The translations under genes were made by a program, and so were the position numbers. Below the pieces are notes generated by a model. That model made no database searches. It saw only the letters and a program-made list of their open reading frames with translations, and was not told the DNA's origin. A stretch of DNA of 63,571 nucleotides from Rhodospirillales bacterium 20-60-12 (GTDB lineage Bacteria > Pseudomonadota > Alphaproteobacteria > Acetobacterales > Acetobacteraceae). Positions within the stretch are counted from its first letter, which is position 1. Each line of letters starts with the position of its first letter. Positions 37,505 through 46,227 of the stretch are shown one piece after another. The stretch is taken from the NCBI GenBank assembly GCA_002255495.1, contig NCAP01000034.1:1-63571 (forward strand). The letters run 5' to 3'.

Positions 37505-39022
37505 TTACGCCGATTTGCGGCGGCGGCGAAAGAGTTGCAAATCGGCGGGCTGATAGGCGCCGAGCATCAGCCCCAATCCGCCGAACAATGCCATGCCGAC
37601 AATCACCAGAATCACCAGGCCGATGACATGCGGCAGATAAGGCCGCAGCACCAGCAGCACGGCCGCCATGGCGGCACTTGCGGCAGCGATGCGAATGGCC
37701 CGGCGGATCAGCCTTGCGTCGGGCGCGAAATCCCCCCGCCTGTGCAGAAAATAGCACAGCATCCCGCCATTGAACCAGGCCGCCAGCGTGGTCGACAACG
37801 CGATTCCCACCTGCTGCAACGGGTGCATGAGCAGCAGATTGAGCCCCAGATTCAGCGCCACCGCCGCCAGCCCGATTTCCACCGGCGTCTTGGTATCACC
37901 GCGGGCAAAGAATCCGGGCGCGAATATCTTCACCAGCACAAACGCCGGCAGCCCGCACGCATAGGCCACCAGCGCGCCGGCGCTGCGCGTTGCATCCTGG
38001 GTCGAAAACGCGCCATGCCCGAACAAATTAAGCATGATCGGCAGCGCAATCACCCCCAGCGCCGCCGCCCCCGGCAAGGTCAGCAGCAGCCCCGCCTCCA
38101 CCGCCCGGTTCAGCGTGCCATGCGCCTCCGCCCGCGCCCCGCTGCGCAATTGCCGCGACAGCAGCGGCAGCAACGCGGTCGACAGCGCCGCCCCGATCAC
38201 CCCGAGCGGCAATTGGTTCACCCGATCGGCGTAATACAGCACCGAAACCGTCCCCGCCGGCAGCAGGCTGGCAATGATCGTATCGATCGTCAGGTTCAGC
38301 TGCGTCACCCCCGCCCCGATCAGCCCCGGCCCCAACCGCCGCAGCACCACCGCCACCCCGGGCGACAGCCGCGGCCGGTGCAGCCGCAACGGCACGCCGG
38401 CTCGCTTGAGCGCCCAGCCCAGCATCCCCAGTTGCGCCACCCCCGACAGCGCCACCCCATAAGCCAGCGCAAACCCGGTCGAGGGCACAAACCGCCGCAG
38501 CACCACCAACGCCCCGATAATGCAGATATTGAACAATAACGGCGCCGCCGCCGCCGCCGAAAACCGCCCGCGCGCGTTCAAAATGCCCGAGAGCAGCGCG
38601 CACAGACAAATCAGCCACAAATACGGAAACGTAATCCGCGACAACGCCACCGCCAGCGCGAATTTCGCCGGCACGGCCCGAAACCCCGGCGCCAGCACAT
38701 CAATCAATTGCGGCATGAACAAAATACCCAGCAGCGTCAGCCCGGCCAGCCACACCACCATGATCGAGCTGACATCCTCGGCCAGCCGCGCCGCCCCCGC
38801 CTCGTCATGCCCCAGCCGCCCGGCATATTCCGGCACGAACGCGGCATTGAACGCGCCCTCGCCAAACAACCGGCGGAACAAATTGGGTAGCCGCAGCGCC
38901 ACGAAAAACGCATCCGCCTGCAATCCCGCCCCGAGCAGCGCCGCAATCATGATATCGCGCACAAACCCAAGAACCCGGCTCGCCATCGTCCAGGCGCCGA
39001 TATTTATCGCTTGTCTGATCAT
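37505..39022 (-). CDS. murJ: Lipid II flippase MurJ
   Basis: MurJ is a MOP-superfamily membrane protein that flips lipid II across the inner membrane. The ATG at 39020-39022 gives MIRQAINIGAWTMASRVLGF and 505 residues with about 14 helices. Family marks are VRDIMIAALLGAGLQADAFF, RLPNLFRRLFGEGAFNAAFV and FFARGDTKTPV. The start overlaps the CHAP-protein stop by four bases, making it the last gene of a DUF3429-LysR-CHAP-murJ operon. This places the flippase with another cell-wall gene, apart from the dcw cluster. Confidence 0.95.
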   Translation of the reverse strand: MIRQAINIGAWTMASRVLGFVRDIMIAALLGAGLQADAFFVALRLPNLFRRLFGEGAFNAAFVPEYAGRLGHDEAGAARLAEDVSSIMVVWLAGLTLLGILFMPQLIDVLAPGFRAVPAKFALAVALSRITFPYLWLICLCALLSGILNARGRFSAAAAAPLLFNICIIGALVVLRRFVPSTGFALAYGVALSGVAQLGMLGWALKRAGVPLRLHRPRLSPGVAVVLRRLGPGLIGAGVTQLNLTIDTIIASLLPAGTVSVLYYADRVNQLPLGVIGAALSTALLPLLSRQLRSGARAEAHGTLNRAVEAGLLLTLPGAAALGVIALPIMLNLFGHGAFSTQDATRSAGALVAYACGLPAFVLVKIFAPGFFARGDTKTPVEIGLAAVALNLGLNLLLMHPLQQVGIALSTTLAAWFNGGMLCYFLHRRGDFAPDARLIRRAIRIAAASAAMAAVLLVLRPYLPHVIGLVILVIVGMALFGGLGLMLGAYQPADLQLFRRRRKSA

Positions 39023-39513
39023 CGTGAGGCGGTCTGTGCCACCTGCGGCAGAATAAAGCCATCGGTCGGATATTCGCGCCGCCCCAGCGCCCCCACCGGC
39101 GGCCACCACACCCGCACCAATGACCAATCATGCGCCGCCGATACATCAACCACCGGCTGATCGCTATCAATCCGCCCGGGCAGCCAATTGGAATGCGTCA
39201 CCATAATCTCATCGGGCCGCACCACCCGGCTCACCACCGCCAGATGCCCATCGCGCATGTCGCCATGACGGCGAAACACCAGCACCGCCGCCGGCATCGG
39301 CCGGTCGGACCGCTCATACCGCCCCGCCGCCTCCGCCCACCATTCCCACGCATCGCCCTGCAACCTGATCCCCGACACCTCCCGCGCATACGGCACACAC
39401 GAAAGCGAGGTCCGCGTGCCATATTGCGCACCACCACCCGCACAGGCCGAAACCCCCAGCGCCAGCAGCACCACCGCGCGCCTCACAACGCGCATCGCCG
39501 CCTTGGGCCTCAC
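39019..39513 (-). CDS. CHAP-domain lipoprotein (putative peptidoglycan hydrolase)
   Basis: The 164-residue protein has a basic N-terminus and a lipobox-like end of signal (VVLLALGVSACAG, Cys near residue 24). A CHAP amidase/peptidase domain follows: catalytic cysteine in TSLSCVPYAREVSGI, then GDAWEWWAEAAGRYERS, and the histidine in DMRDGHLAVVSRVV followed by IMVTHSNWLPG. It is expected to be anchored in the envelope and to cut peptide stems or cross-bridges. It overlaps murJ and the LysR gene by four bases on either side. Confidence 0.82.
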   Translation of the reverse strand: MRPKAAMRVVRRAVVLLALGVSACAGGGAQYGTRTSLSCVPYAREVSGIRLQGDAWEWWAEAAGRYERSDRPMPAAVLVFRRHGDMRDGHLAVVSRVVRPDEIMVTHSNWLPGRIDSDQPVVDVSAAHDWSLVRVWWPPVGALGRREYPTDGFILPQVAQTASR

Positions 39514-40406
39514 ATATCCCCCTTCGCCGATCCCCTGATCAACGCCAGCAGCGCCGCCGCCGTGCGCGAGCGAAACCGGTCATTATGCTGCACGGCGTAA
39601 AAATCCCGCTTCGGCAGCACCACCGGCAATTCCTTCAACTGCCCGTTCGCCAGCGCATCCGCGCACACCATCGCCGACAGCAGCCCCACCCCGGCATTCT
39701 GAACCACCGCCGCCAGCACCGCCTCGTTCGCCGGCAGCTCGATCGAAATCCGCAACTGCTCGATATCCAGCCCCAAACTCGCCAATGACGGCCGCAACGC
39801 CGCCCGCGTCCCCGATCCCGCCTCCCGCACCACCCAATTGGCGCCCTGCAACTCCGCCACACTCAGCGTCTTGCGCCCCGCCCAAGCGTGAAACTTGCCC
39901 ACCACCAGCACCAGCCGATCCTCGCCGATCTTCTCCAACGCCAGCGATGGATCAGCCGTCGGCCCCTCGATGAACCCCAGCTCCACCACCCCATCCGCGA
40001 CCGACCGCGCCACCTGCGCCGTATTCCCCAACGACACTGCCAGCTCAATCCCCGGATAAGCATCGTGAAACTGCACCAGCAACCGGGGCAGCAAATAGCT
40101 GGCAATCGTCTGACTCGCCTGAATCGCAAGCCGCCCCCGCCCCAGCCCCAAAAACTCCGCCATCGCCGTCTCCGCCGCCGCCGCCCGGCTCAGCACCATC
40201 CGCGCCTCGCTCAGCAGCAACGTCCCCGCCTCGGTCAGCGTAATCCCCCGCCCCACCCGATGAAACAGCCTGGTCGAAAACCCCCGCTCCAACGACGCGA
40301 TCGCCGCCGACGCCGCCGATTGCGTCAAATTCAAATGCGCCGCCGCCCGCGTCATATGCTGACGCTCCGCCACCGCCACAAAAACCCGCAATTGCTCCAG
40401 CGTCAT
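39510..40406 (-). CDS. LysR-family transcriptional regulator
   Basis: The 298-residue protein has an N-terminal winged helix (MTLEQLRVFVAVAERQHMTR, LNLTQSAASAAIASLERGF, LFHRVGRGITLTEAG) and a periplasmic-binding-like effector domain. Unusually for LysR genes it is not divergent from a target; it is embedded in an operon, overlapping DUF3429 upstream and the CHAP gene downstream by four bases each. The overall look resembles the CysB/CbbR/YeiE branch. The ligand is unknown, but autoregulation of the operon is plausible. Confidence 0.9.
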   Translation of the reverse strand: MTLEQLRVFVAVAERQHMTRAAAHLNLTQSAASAAIASLERGFSTRLFHRVGRGITLTEAGTLLLSEARMVLSRAAAAETAMAEFLGLGRGRLAIQASQTIASYLLPRLLVQFHDAYPGIELAVSLGNTAQVARSVADGVVELGFIEGPTADPSLALEKIGEDRLVLVVGKFHAWAGRKTLSVAELQGANWVVREAGSGTRAALRPSLASLGLDIEQLRISIELPANEAVLAAVVQNAGVGLLSAMVCADALANGQLKELPVVLPKRDFYAVQHNDRFRSRTAAALLALIRGSAKGDM

Positions 40407-40897
40407 CCGAGCCGCATGCCGATCAAATCAAGCAAAAACACGCTCACCAGCACGAACAGCACAATCACCGAAATGCTCCAGCGCATCGCCAGATAATCCC
40501 CCGCCACCAGCCCCCGCCCGCGGCCGACCGTCTCCGCCACGACAGTCGCAAAAAACCCCGCAATCAACAACAGCAACGCGAGCTTCGCAGCACCCAGCAG
40601 CATCACGCACAACAACGCGACCCACGCGAGCAAAGCCGGCGCCACCCCAAACACCAGGCGCGAACGCTGCCCCGCCCCGCCAACCAACCCCGCAACCGGC
40701 GCAATCCCCTCGCTCAACGCAAAACCCCAATGCACCGCCCCCAGGAACGACAAAATCACCGCCCCATACGCAATCAGCGCCCGCGTCGCCCCCACCGCCC
40801 ATAACGGATGCAACATGATCACCACCGCACAGAGCAAAAACGGCAAAAGCCCCCCCAACCCCAACAGCCAGGCCAACCCCATCGGACGTTCCGTCAT
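40403..40897 (-). CDS. DUF3429 membrane protein
   Basis: This is a small integral membrane protein (164 residues, about five helices). The ALIAYGAVILSFLGAVHWGF segment is characteristic of DUF3429 proteins. No reaction is known for the family. It is the first gene of the overlapping DUF3429-LysR-CHAP-murJ set, so an envelope role is possible but not shown. Confidence 0.8.
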   Translation of the reverse strand: MTERPMGLAWLLGLGGLLPFLLCAVVIMLHPLWAVGATRALIAYGAVILSFLGAVHWGFALSEGIAPVAGLVGGAGQRSRLVFGVAPALLAWVALLCVMLLGAAKLALLLLIAGFFATVVAETVGRGRGLVAGDYLAMRWSISVIVLFVLVSVFLLDLIGMRLG

Positions 40898-40910
40898 CTC
40901 ACCCTCCCCC

Positions 40911-40990
40911 GATCAATCAACCGATCAATCAACCGATGAACCAATCGATCGATCAAACAATCAACCGCTCAACCGCTCAATCGCTGATCG
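40911..40990. repeat. Low-complexity tandem repeat (GATCAATCAACC unit)
   Basis: Two exact 12-bp units (40911-40934) followed by degenerate copies fill the gap between DUF3429 and arfB and extend over the arfB stop codon. It is likely slippage-derived. The last arfB codons lie within the degenerate part. Confidence 0.8.
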
Positions 40991-41396
40991 TGGAACGCAG
41001 CCGCTTGGTTGTCGAGCGCTGAGCCTTGCTCTCCAGCCGCCGCCTCTTCTCCGCCCGCGGCGTGCGCGTCTTAATCCGCCGCACCGGCGCCTCCGCCGCC
41101 GCCCGCACCAGCTCCACCAGCCGCGCCCGCGCATCCTGCCGATTCCGGTCCTGCGAAGCAAAACGCTGCGCCGCAATCACCAAAACCCCGGCCTGCGTCA
41201 TCCGCCGCCCCGCCAAAACCGCCAACCGCGCCTTCACCTCGGCCGGCAAAGTCGAGCAAGCCAGAACATCAAACCGCAACTGCACCGCAGTCGCCACCTT
41301 ATTCACATTCTGCCCCCCCGGACCCGAAGACGTGACAAAACTCTCACTCAACTCAGCCTCGTCAATGACCAAACCAGGGGCAATCTCAAGAACCAT
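40977..41396 (-). CDS. arfB: Alternative ribosome-rescue factor ArfB (peptidyl-tRNA hydrolase)
   Basis: ArfB (YaeJ) enters stalled ribosomes and hydrolyses peptidyl-tRNA. The GGQ motif is in FVTSSGPGGQNVNKVATAVQ near residue 23, and the C-terminal ~35 residues are strongly basic (RRIKTRTPRAEKRRRLESKA), the tail that probes the empty mRNA channel. The ATG at 41394-41396 gives 139 residues, the family length; the longer upstream frame crosses a hairpin repeat and is not coding. Confidence 0.93.
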   Translation of the reverse strand: MVLEIAPGLVIDEAELSESFVTSSGPGGQNVNKVATAVQLRFDVLACSTLPAEVKARLAVLAGRRMTQAGVLVIAAQRFASQDRNRQDARARLVELVRAAAEAPVRRIKTRTPRAEKRRRLESKAQRSTTKRLRSTISD

Positions 41397-41434
41397 GAAG
41401 CCGGTATAGCAAAACAAAAGAGAATTGTGACAGA

Positions 41435-41458
41435 GGTTCTTTTTTGCAAAAAAGAACC
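41435..41458. repeat. Perfect 24-base palindrome (family 3)
   Basis: GGTTCTTTTTTG (41435-41446) is followed directly by its exact complement CAAAAAAGAACC (41447-41458). A CAAAAAACTTTTGCTCC flank follows. The flank and stem plan match the hairpin at 45244-45267 in the opposite orientation. The remaining 41459-41673 shows no convincing gene. Confidence 0.8.
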
Positions 41459-41673
41459 AAAAAACTTTTGCTCCTGGGGGAGTTGAGGCGCATCGATGAC
41501 GGTGCAAAACTTTGTATTTGTCTGGCAATGGCAGCTTTGCGTCCAAGCCGGTCGTTACGGTCGCCCTAATCACGCCTAAAAGCAGACGTCGCCAAAGATA
41601 TGTGACGCGGGCAATGGCAGGCTGCCTTAAATTACCGGCATCCAACGGTTGTGCGAATGAGGACTTAGGCGAT

Positions 41674-42111
41674 TCAACCAATGGTCACCCCATGCTCGTT
41701 TTTGATCTGCTGCACGGCTGCATAGAGGTTGCCGACGCCCCAATGGTCGGTGATTTGACCGGCGCATACACGCATGGCGTCGACCGCCTCGAATCGTATA
41801 ACGCGGCCGGTAGGTGCCAGCCCAAGAAACGGGCCGAGATGCGTTCCCGAGTAAATTTTATAGGTCGTTACGAGATCGCCCTCCGCCGACTGCCATCCGA
41901 TATCACATTTAAAATCTGGAAAGGCAGCGCGTAGTCCTTTGTAGAGCATCCGTACGCCATCCTTATCAGCACTGACGCCAGGCTGGGGCGTATGGTCGAC
42001 GAAATCCTCCGCAAACAACACTTCAAACAGCGCGAAGTCGCCCCCGACCTGAACCTGCTCGGTGTTGCGGCGCACGATTGCTTTCGCGACTTCTTCAATT
42101 AATGTCGACAT
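41674..42111 (-). CDS. SnoaL-like / NTF2-fold protein
   Basis: The 145-residue protein has the SnoaL-type ester-cyclase pattern: FEVLFAEDFVDHTPQPG, VRMLYKGLRAAFPDFKCDI, DLVTTYKIYSGTHLGPFLG and VIRFEAVDAMRVCAGQITD. The family includes polyketide cyclases but also many small-molecule isomerases or carriers, so the reaction is open. It is the distal gene of a minus-strand set with a quinone oxidoreductase and an SDR enzyme, divergent from a LysR regulator. Codon use is less extreme than in the core genes. Confidence 0.8.
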   Translation of the reverse strand: MSTLIEEVAKAIVRRNTEQVQVGGDFALFEVLFAEDFVDHTPQPGVSADKDGVRMLYKGLRAAFPDFKCDIGWQSAEGDLVTTYKIYSGTHLGPFLGLAPTGRVIRFEAVDAMRVCAGQITDHWGVGNLYAAVQQIKNEHGVTIG

Positions 42112-42155
42112 AGCGTATTTGTCCTACTTCAATGGTATCAGCGAAATATGTTTGC

Positions 42156-43112
42156 TTAAGGCAGCAGGATCGGCAACCCTTCGACACGCCGTGCAGCGAT
42201 ATCCTCATGCACACGGGGAGCCTCGCCAAGCTTATAGCGTGCTGCTGGAATATCCGCGAACAAGCCGCCTTGGATTGCCGCGAAAAGCGCTGCCGATGCG
42301 CCGCCAACGGTTCCGGCATGAACGTGCTGCGGCGTGCCGCCACCCACTACCGTGACCCGGCGTTGCGCCAGTGCCTCCTGGTCGAAACCGGGCGGCCCGG
42401 ACGCGCCTCCGATGGCAACGATCTTGCCGCCATCGCGCACCGCCGCAACAGTCTGAGCAGCAACCGCCTTGCCGACCATGTCGTACACCACATCGACGCC
42501 CTTCGGCGCGATCGCCCGCATTTTGTCGAGCAATTGCGGATCGGTCGCATGAAAACCATGGTCGGCACCCGCAGTCACTTTCGCAAGCTTGGTTGCCGAC
42601 CCGGCTACCCCGATGACGGTTGCACCCAGCGCCTTCGCCCAGCGCGAGATTACGGTACCGACGCTGCCGGACGCACCCTGCACCAGCACAATCTCGCCAC
42701 GCCGCAGCGGGTGCAAAACATGCAGCCCCATCCAGGCGGTGAGACCTGCCGCAAGGAACATTGCGGCTTGCTCCGTGCTGATATCATCGGGAAGTGCGAT
42801 AAGATCGCTGGCCGAAATCAACCGCTCCGAGGCATAGCCGCCGGCGGAGAAAAAGTAACCTACGCGGTCGCCTACCGCGAAATCATCGACACTCTCGTCG
42901 ACCTCGGCGACCACACCCGCCCCCTCGAATCCAGGCACTAGCGGCAGCGGCAAAGCGAAGCGCCCATCGCGCACCATCGTGTCAACATAGTTGACGCCGA
43001 TCGCGTCTTGCACCAGGCGAACTTCGCCCGGTCCTGGTCTGCCGATCTCCACAGTTTCCAGGCGCAGCACCGAGGGTGCGCCATGTTTGGTCATTCTGAT
43101 AATCTGAGCCAT
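42156..43112 (-). CDS. NADPH:quinone oxidoreductase-like (zinc-free MDR family)
   Basis: This is a medium-chain reductase of the quinone-reductase/zeta-crystallin type. The ATG at 43110-43112 has AGGAG ten bases upstream and gives 318 residues (MAQIIRMTKHGAPSVL). Visible are GVNYVDTMVRDGRF, GFEGAGVVAEVDESV, and the nucleotide site VLVQGASGSVGTVISRWAKA (AxxGxxG type). Zinc-ligand cysteines are absent. It sits 31 bases after the SDR gene, so the two are likely one transcript. The substrate (quinone or enone) cannot be told. Confidence 0.88.
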   Translation of the reverse strand: MAQIIRMTKHGAPSVLRLETVEIGRPGPGEVRLVQDAIGVNYVDTMVRDGRFALPLPLVPGFEGAGVVAEVDESVDDFAVGDRVGYFFSAGGYASERLISASDLIALPDDISTEQAAMFLAAGLTAWMGLHVLHPLRRGEIVLVQGASGSVGTVISRWAKALGATVIGVAGSATKLAKVTAGADHGFHATDPQLLDKMRAIAPKGVDVVYDMVGKAVAAQTVAAVRDGGKIVAIGGASGPPGFDQEALAQRRVTVVGGGTPQHVHAGTVGGASAALFAAIQGGLFADIPAARYKLGEAPRVHEDIAARRVEGLPILLP

Positions 43113-43143
43113 TTTTATTCTCCTATTTGCTTCAAACTGCGGA

Positions 43144-43905
43144 TCAGGCGATCTGGCCGCCATCAACATTCAGCGTGGCGCCAGTGATGTAGCCGGCGTC
43201 CGGACCGGCCAGGAAGGCTACCGCAGCCGCGATATCCTCCGGCTGGCCGTAACGTCCGAGCGAGGCGAGCCCTTTCAAAACCTGAGCGAACGGGCCGGTC
43301 TCGGGGTTCATGTCGGTATTGATGGCACCTGGCTGGACGATATTGACGGTGATGTTGCGCGGCCCCAGATCGCGCGACCAGCCCCGCGTGTAGGCCGCCA
43401 CGGCTGCCTTGGTGGCGATGTAGTCGGCCGCACCGGGAAAGGCGATATGCACAGCCCCCGTGGTGCCAATAGACACGATACGGCCGCCGTCAGCCAGCAG
43501 CGGCACCGCAGCACGGACCGCTGCCGCCACGCCTTTCACGTTGATGTCGATCTGCCGGTCAAACGCCGTAATATCCGCCGCCGGATCGCCAACCATGCCG
43601 GTGACGAAAACGCCGGCGGAGTTGACCAATATGTCCAGCCGGCCGAACGCGGCATGCGCGTCGCGGACCAACCCTGCCACGTCGGCAGCAACAGCCTGGT
43701 CCGCCTTGATCGCCACCGCTTTATGCCCCTGCGCCTCGATCTCGCGCACAAGGTCGTCAGCGCGTTCCTGTGAGGCTGCATAACTGAAGACGACAGCGGC
43801 GCCGTCGCTGGCGAGGCGGCGGACAATCGCCGCACCAATACCCCGCGATCCGCCGGTTACGAGAGCCACCTTGCCATCAAGGGGTTTGGAAATCTGGGTC
43901 ATCAT
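43144..43905 (-). CDS. Short-chain dehydrogenase/reductase
   Basis: This classical SDR has the cofactor loop ALVTGGSRGIGAAIV near residue 16, the NSAGV strand, the active-site Ser (IVSIGTTGAV region) and the Tyr-x-x-x-Lys in ADYIATKAAVAAYTRG, and it ends ITGATLNVDGGQIA. The start at 43905 has GGAGCAAA just upstream and gives 253 residues. It is the first gene of the minus-strand set and faces the LysR gene across a 105-base gap with a dyad. The substrate is unknown. Confidence 0.9.
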   Translation of the reverse strand: MMTQISKPLDGKVALVTGGSRGIGAAIVRRLASDGAAVVFSYAASQERADDLVREIEAQGHKAVAIKADQAVAADVAGLVRDAHAAFGRLDILVNSAGVFVTGMVGDPAADITAFDRQIDINVKGVAAAVRAAVPLLADGGRIVSIGTTGAVHIAFPGAADYIATKAAVAAYTRGWSRDLGPRNITVNIVQPGAINTDMNPETGPFAQVLKGLASLGRYGQPEDIAAAVAFLAGPDAGYITGATLNVDGGQIA

Positions 43906-43948
43906 TTTGCTCCATGCCTGTTCGATGGTGCTTAGATGCCTCAAAGAA

Positions 43949-43972
43949 CTTGTTCTGATTAGTCTCAACAAG
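43949..43972. promoter_or_regulatory. Candidate LysR operator dyad in the SDR/LysR divergent gap
   Basis: CTTGTT (43949-43954) and AACAAG (43967-43972) form an inverted pair separated by 12 bases, midway between the divergent SDR and LysR starts. Size and position fit a LysR binding site of the T-N11-A type. Confidence 0.5.
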
Positions 43973-44010
43973 CTTTGCAATCTTTCAACGATTCATTGTA
44001 AATAGGTTCT

Positions 44011-44937
44011 ATGGAAACGCTTACCAATTTAGAATCTTTCGTCCGCAGCGCCGCCCATGGCAGCTTTTCCGAGGCCGCACGGCGGCTTGCCGTCACTCCT
44101 GCGGCAGTCAGCCGGAACGTCGCGATGTTGGAGCGCAACCTGGGTGTTCGGCTGTTTCACCGCTCCACCCGCAAGCTGACACTCACCGAGGCGGGAGAAG
44201 CCTTCCATCTGACGATCGCCGGCAATCTAGAGGGCATCCAGGCCGCCATCACCGGCCTGGCCATCGCAGGTGCTCCGGCCGGCACGCTGAAGGTCAGCAT
44301 GGCGCCAACCTTTGGCACAATGCATTTGCTACCCCTGCTGCCGAGTTTCCTCAAAAAATATCCGCAAATCCGTCCGGAGTGGCATTTCGAGAACCGCATG
44401 GTCGATCTCATCGCTGAAGGCTATGATGCCGCAATCGGCGGCAGCTTCGATCTGTCACCGGGCATCGTCTCGCGGGCACTGGCCCCGGCCCATATCATTG
44501 CCGTCGCTTCGCCAGCCTATATGCACGGTCGCACGCCACCGGACGATCCAACTGCGTTGCAGGCGCTGGATGGTATCATGATGCGCTCGCTACAGTCTGG
44601 CCGCCTGCGGCAGTGGATGCTGCGCGACGCGGCGGGAAACGAAGTACCGGCAGCGCTCACGACCTCCATCATCTTTAACGACCCGAGCGCGATGCGCGAG
44701 GCAGCTTTGCTCGGCCTGGGCGTCGCCATGCTGGCCGTGCCTGACGTGCTGCCCGCGTTGGAGGGGGGACAGTTGATCCGCCTGTTACCGCGCTGGCACG
44801 CGGATGCCGGCGCGATCTCGATCTACTACGCCTCGCGCACGCTCCTACCGGCAAAGACGCGCGCATTTGTCGATTGGGTCGTGGAGGCTTTCAAACAGCA
44901 ACAGCTTGCCGAACGTTTTGCGGGTGGTCTGAGCTAA
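44011..44937 (+). CDS. LysR-family regulator, divergent from the SDR gene
   Basis: The 308-residue protein has an N-terminal winged helix (LESFVRSAAHGSFSEAARRL, VTPAAVSRNVAMLERNLGV, LFHRSTRKLTLTEAGEAF) and a co-inducer domain (LKVSMAPTFGTMHLLPLLPS). It belongs to the branch that typically faces oxidoreductase genes (GcvA/DsdC-like look). It reads away from the SDR-quinone reductase-SnoaL genes, so it is probably their activator or repressor. Confidence 0.92.
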   Translation: METLTNLESFVRSAAHGSFSEAARRLAVTPAAVSRNVAMLERNLGVRLFHRSTRKLTLTEAGEAFHLTIAGNLEGIQAAITGLAIAGAPAGTLKVSMAPTFGTMHLLPLLPSFLKKYPQIRPEWHFENRMVDLIAEGYDAAIGGSFDLSPGIVSRALAPAHIIAVASPAYMHGRTPPDDPTALQALDGIMMRSLQSGRLRQWMLRDAAGNEVPAALTTSIIFNDPSAMREAALLGLGVAMLAVPDVLPALEGGQLIRLLPRWHADAGAISIYYASRTLLPAKTRAFVDWVVEAFKQQQLAERFAGGLS

Positions 44938-45111
44938 CGGCTAGAGGAGTGGGGCCCTTCGGCAAACCCGTCAGGCAATCGTAACCAACTGCTTTTGTCC
45001 GCTAAAGATGGGCTTCCATCTAAAAGCGGAACTTCCGCTTTCGGCCAAAAAGAGACCCAAACAGGAAATAGCCGCCTACCTACGCTTTCCACTCACTCTA
45101 TAAAGCCCATC

Positions 45112-45144
45112 TTCATCCTCATCCTCATCCTCATCCTCATCCTC
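45112..45144. repeat. Hexanucleotide microsatellite (TCATCC)n
   Basis: Five perfect TCATCC units plus a partial one lie in the 424-base gap between the LysR gene and the next minus-strand gene. I see no convincing gene in this gap: open frames there are short and low in complexity. Confidence 0.9.
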
Positions 45145-45243
45145 ACCGCCACCCAACCCAAAGCCCGCGCCAACACCGTCCAACCCGCTTTGGAAGCACA
45201 CTACCCAATCCCAATCCCGCCAAACGGCCAAAAAGTTTTTTTG

Positions 45244-45267
45244 CTCCTTTTTGTCCACAAAAAGGAG
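45244..45267. repeat. Family-3 hairpin, second copy
   Basis: CTCCTTTTTGT (45244-45254) pairs with ACAAAAAGGAG (45257-45267) around CC, preceded by CCAAAAAGTTTTTTTG. The layout is that of the 41435 palindrome read in reverse, but both arms differ in matching ways. Confidence 0.7.
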
Positions 45268-45361
45268 GCCTTCCGCCGCCCCACCCGCCGCCACGCCAAC
45301 GCGCACAGCAACCCGGCCACGTCACCCAGAACGGCATCAACCCAGGCAGTCAGGGCGCAAA

Positions 45362-46066
45362 TCAATGCGGCAGGTGCAAAATAATCCCCACAAACAGCCT
45401 GTTTTCATCCAGCGCCATCAAGCCGGCAACGATCGGTTTCAGGCTGGCCAAGAACACCACCATCACAATAACAATCATGATGGCCAATTTGAAATCGGTA
45501 TTGTGCGGCGGCAGGTTCCGCACGCTGGGTGTGGCCCCGGCGGCGCGGGCGCGGTGTTCCAGGCTGCGGGCCAGGGTTTCGGGGGCCACGCCGAAGGCCG
45601 GGCCGAATCTCAGTTTTTGCCGCCCGCCCCGTATGCTCGTCAGGGTCTGGCTCGTGCTGCCATACCGGCCCAACTGAATGCGCGGTTGCAACGCAATGTC
45701 GGATATATCGCCCCAGCCGATCGATGTCGTAAACCCGCGCGCCTGATAGCGCAGCCCCGCCTCATCCAATGTTAGTCTGCGCGGAAAAATCAATCCAGCG
45801 AGCACATAAGGCACCGCCGGAATCGCGAACAGCCCGGCAATCCCGAATGCGAGAAACAAAGCCTTGAATCCCGGCCCCGCTTGCGCAGGCAAGGGCCCAT
45901 CGACGTAAAAATGCACCCAGCATAGCGCGCTCAGCACCGCCACACTCAGAATCGGCACCGCACCCAGGCTGTCCAGGATATAAATCCTGTTGGATTCCAC
46001 GAGATCAATCCGGCCATGATCATCTTCAGCCGGTAACGGCCCGGTCGGGTCAGTATTGCGGATCAA
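45362..46066 (-). CDS. Membrane protein of unknown function with a PH-like middle
   Basis: The 234-residue protein has two N-terminal membrane helices (around residues 36-55 and 68-92), a cytoplasmic middle that reads like a bacterial PH-type domain (RRLTLDEAGLRYQARGFTTS, IGWGDISDIALQ), and a C-terminal helix (FKLAIMIVIVMVVFLASLKP). I cannot name a family. It is isolated, with a low-complexity gap on one side and a divergent gene on the other. Confidence 0.65.
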   Translation of the reverse strand: MIRNTDPTGPLPAEDDHGRIDLVESNRIYILDSLGAVPILSVAVLSALCWVHFYVDGPLPAQAGPGFKALFLAFGIAGLFAIPAVPYVLAGLIFPRRLTLDEAGLRYQARGFTTSIGWGDISDIALQPRIQLGRYGSTSQTLTSIRGGRQKLRFGPAFGVAPETLARSLEHRARAAGATPSVRNLPPHNTDFKLAIMIVIVMVVFLASLKPIVAGLMALDENRLFVGIILHLPH

Positions 46067-46227
46067 GTCTGCCTCATCAATTGCTGCAAACCCTAGCTAA
46101 CATAACAACAACATCACCGCTCACTTTTCCCTTTCTCACCCCCCGCCTCTTATGCTTAATAACGGAAGTGTTCGCCCGCACCCAATCCAACCCCCTCGCC
46201 CCGATCATCCACATCCTGGCGTCCCTC

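Noticed and set aside
40911-40990. A possible CRISPR-like repeat run
   Set aside because: Units are 12 bp, adjacent and degenerate with no spacers; this is a simple tandem repeat. No CRISPR array or cas gene is visible anywhere in the window.
44995-45384. A plus-strand open frame containing the TCATCC microsatellite
   Set aside because: The translation is low in complexity, crosses a hairpin, and lacks a ribosome site or recognisable content.
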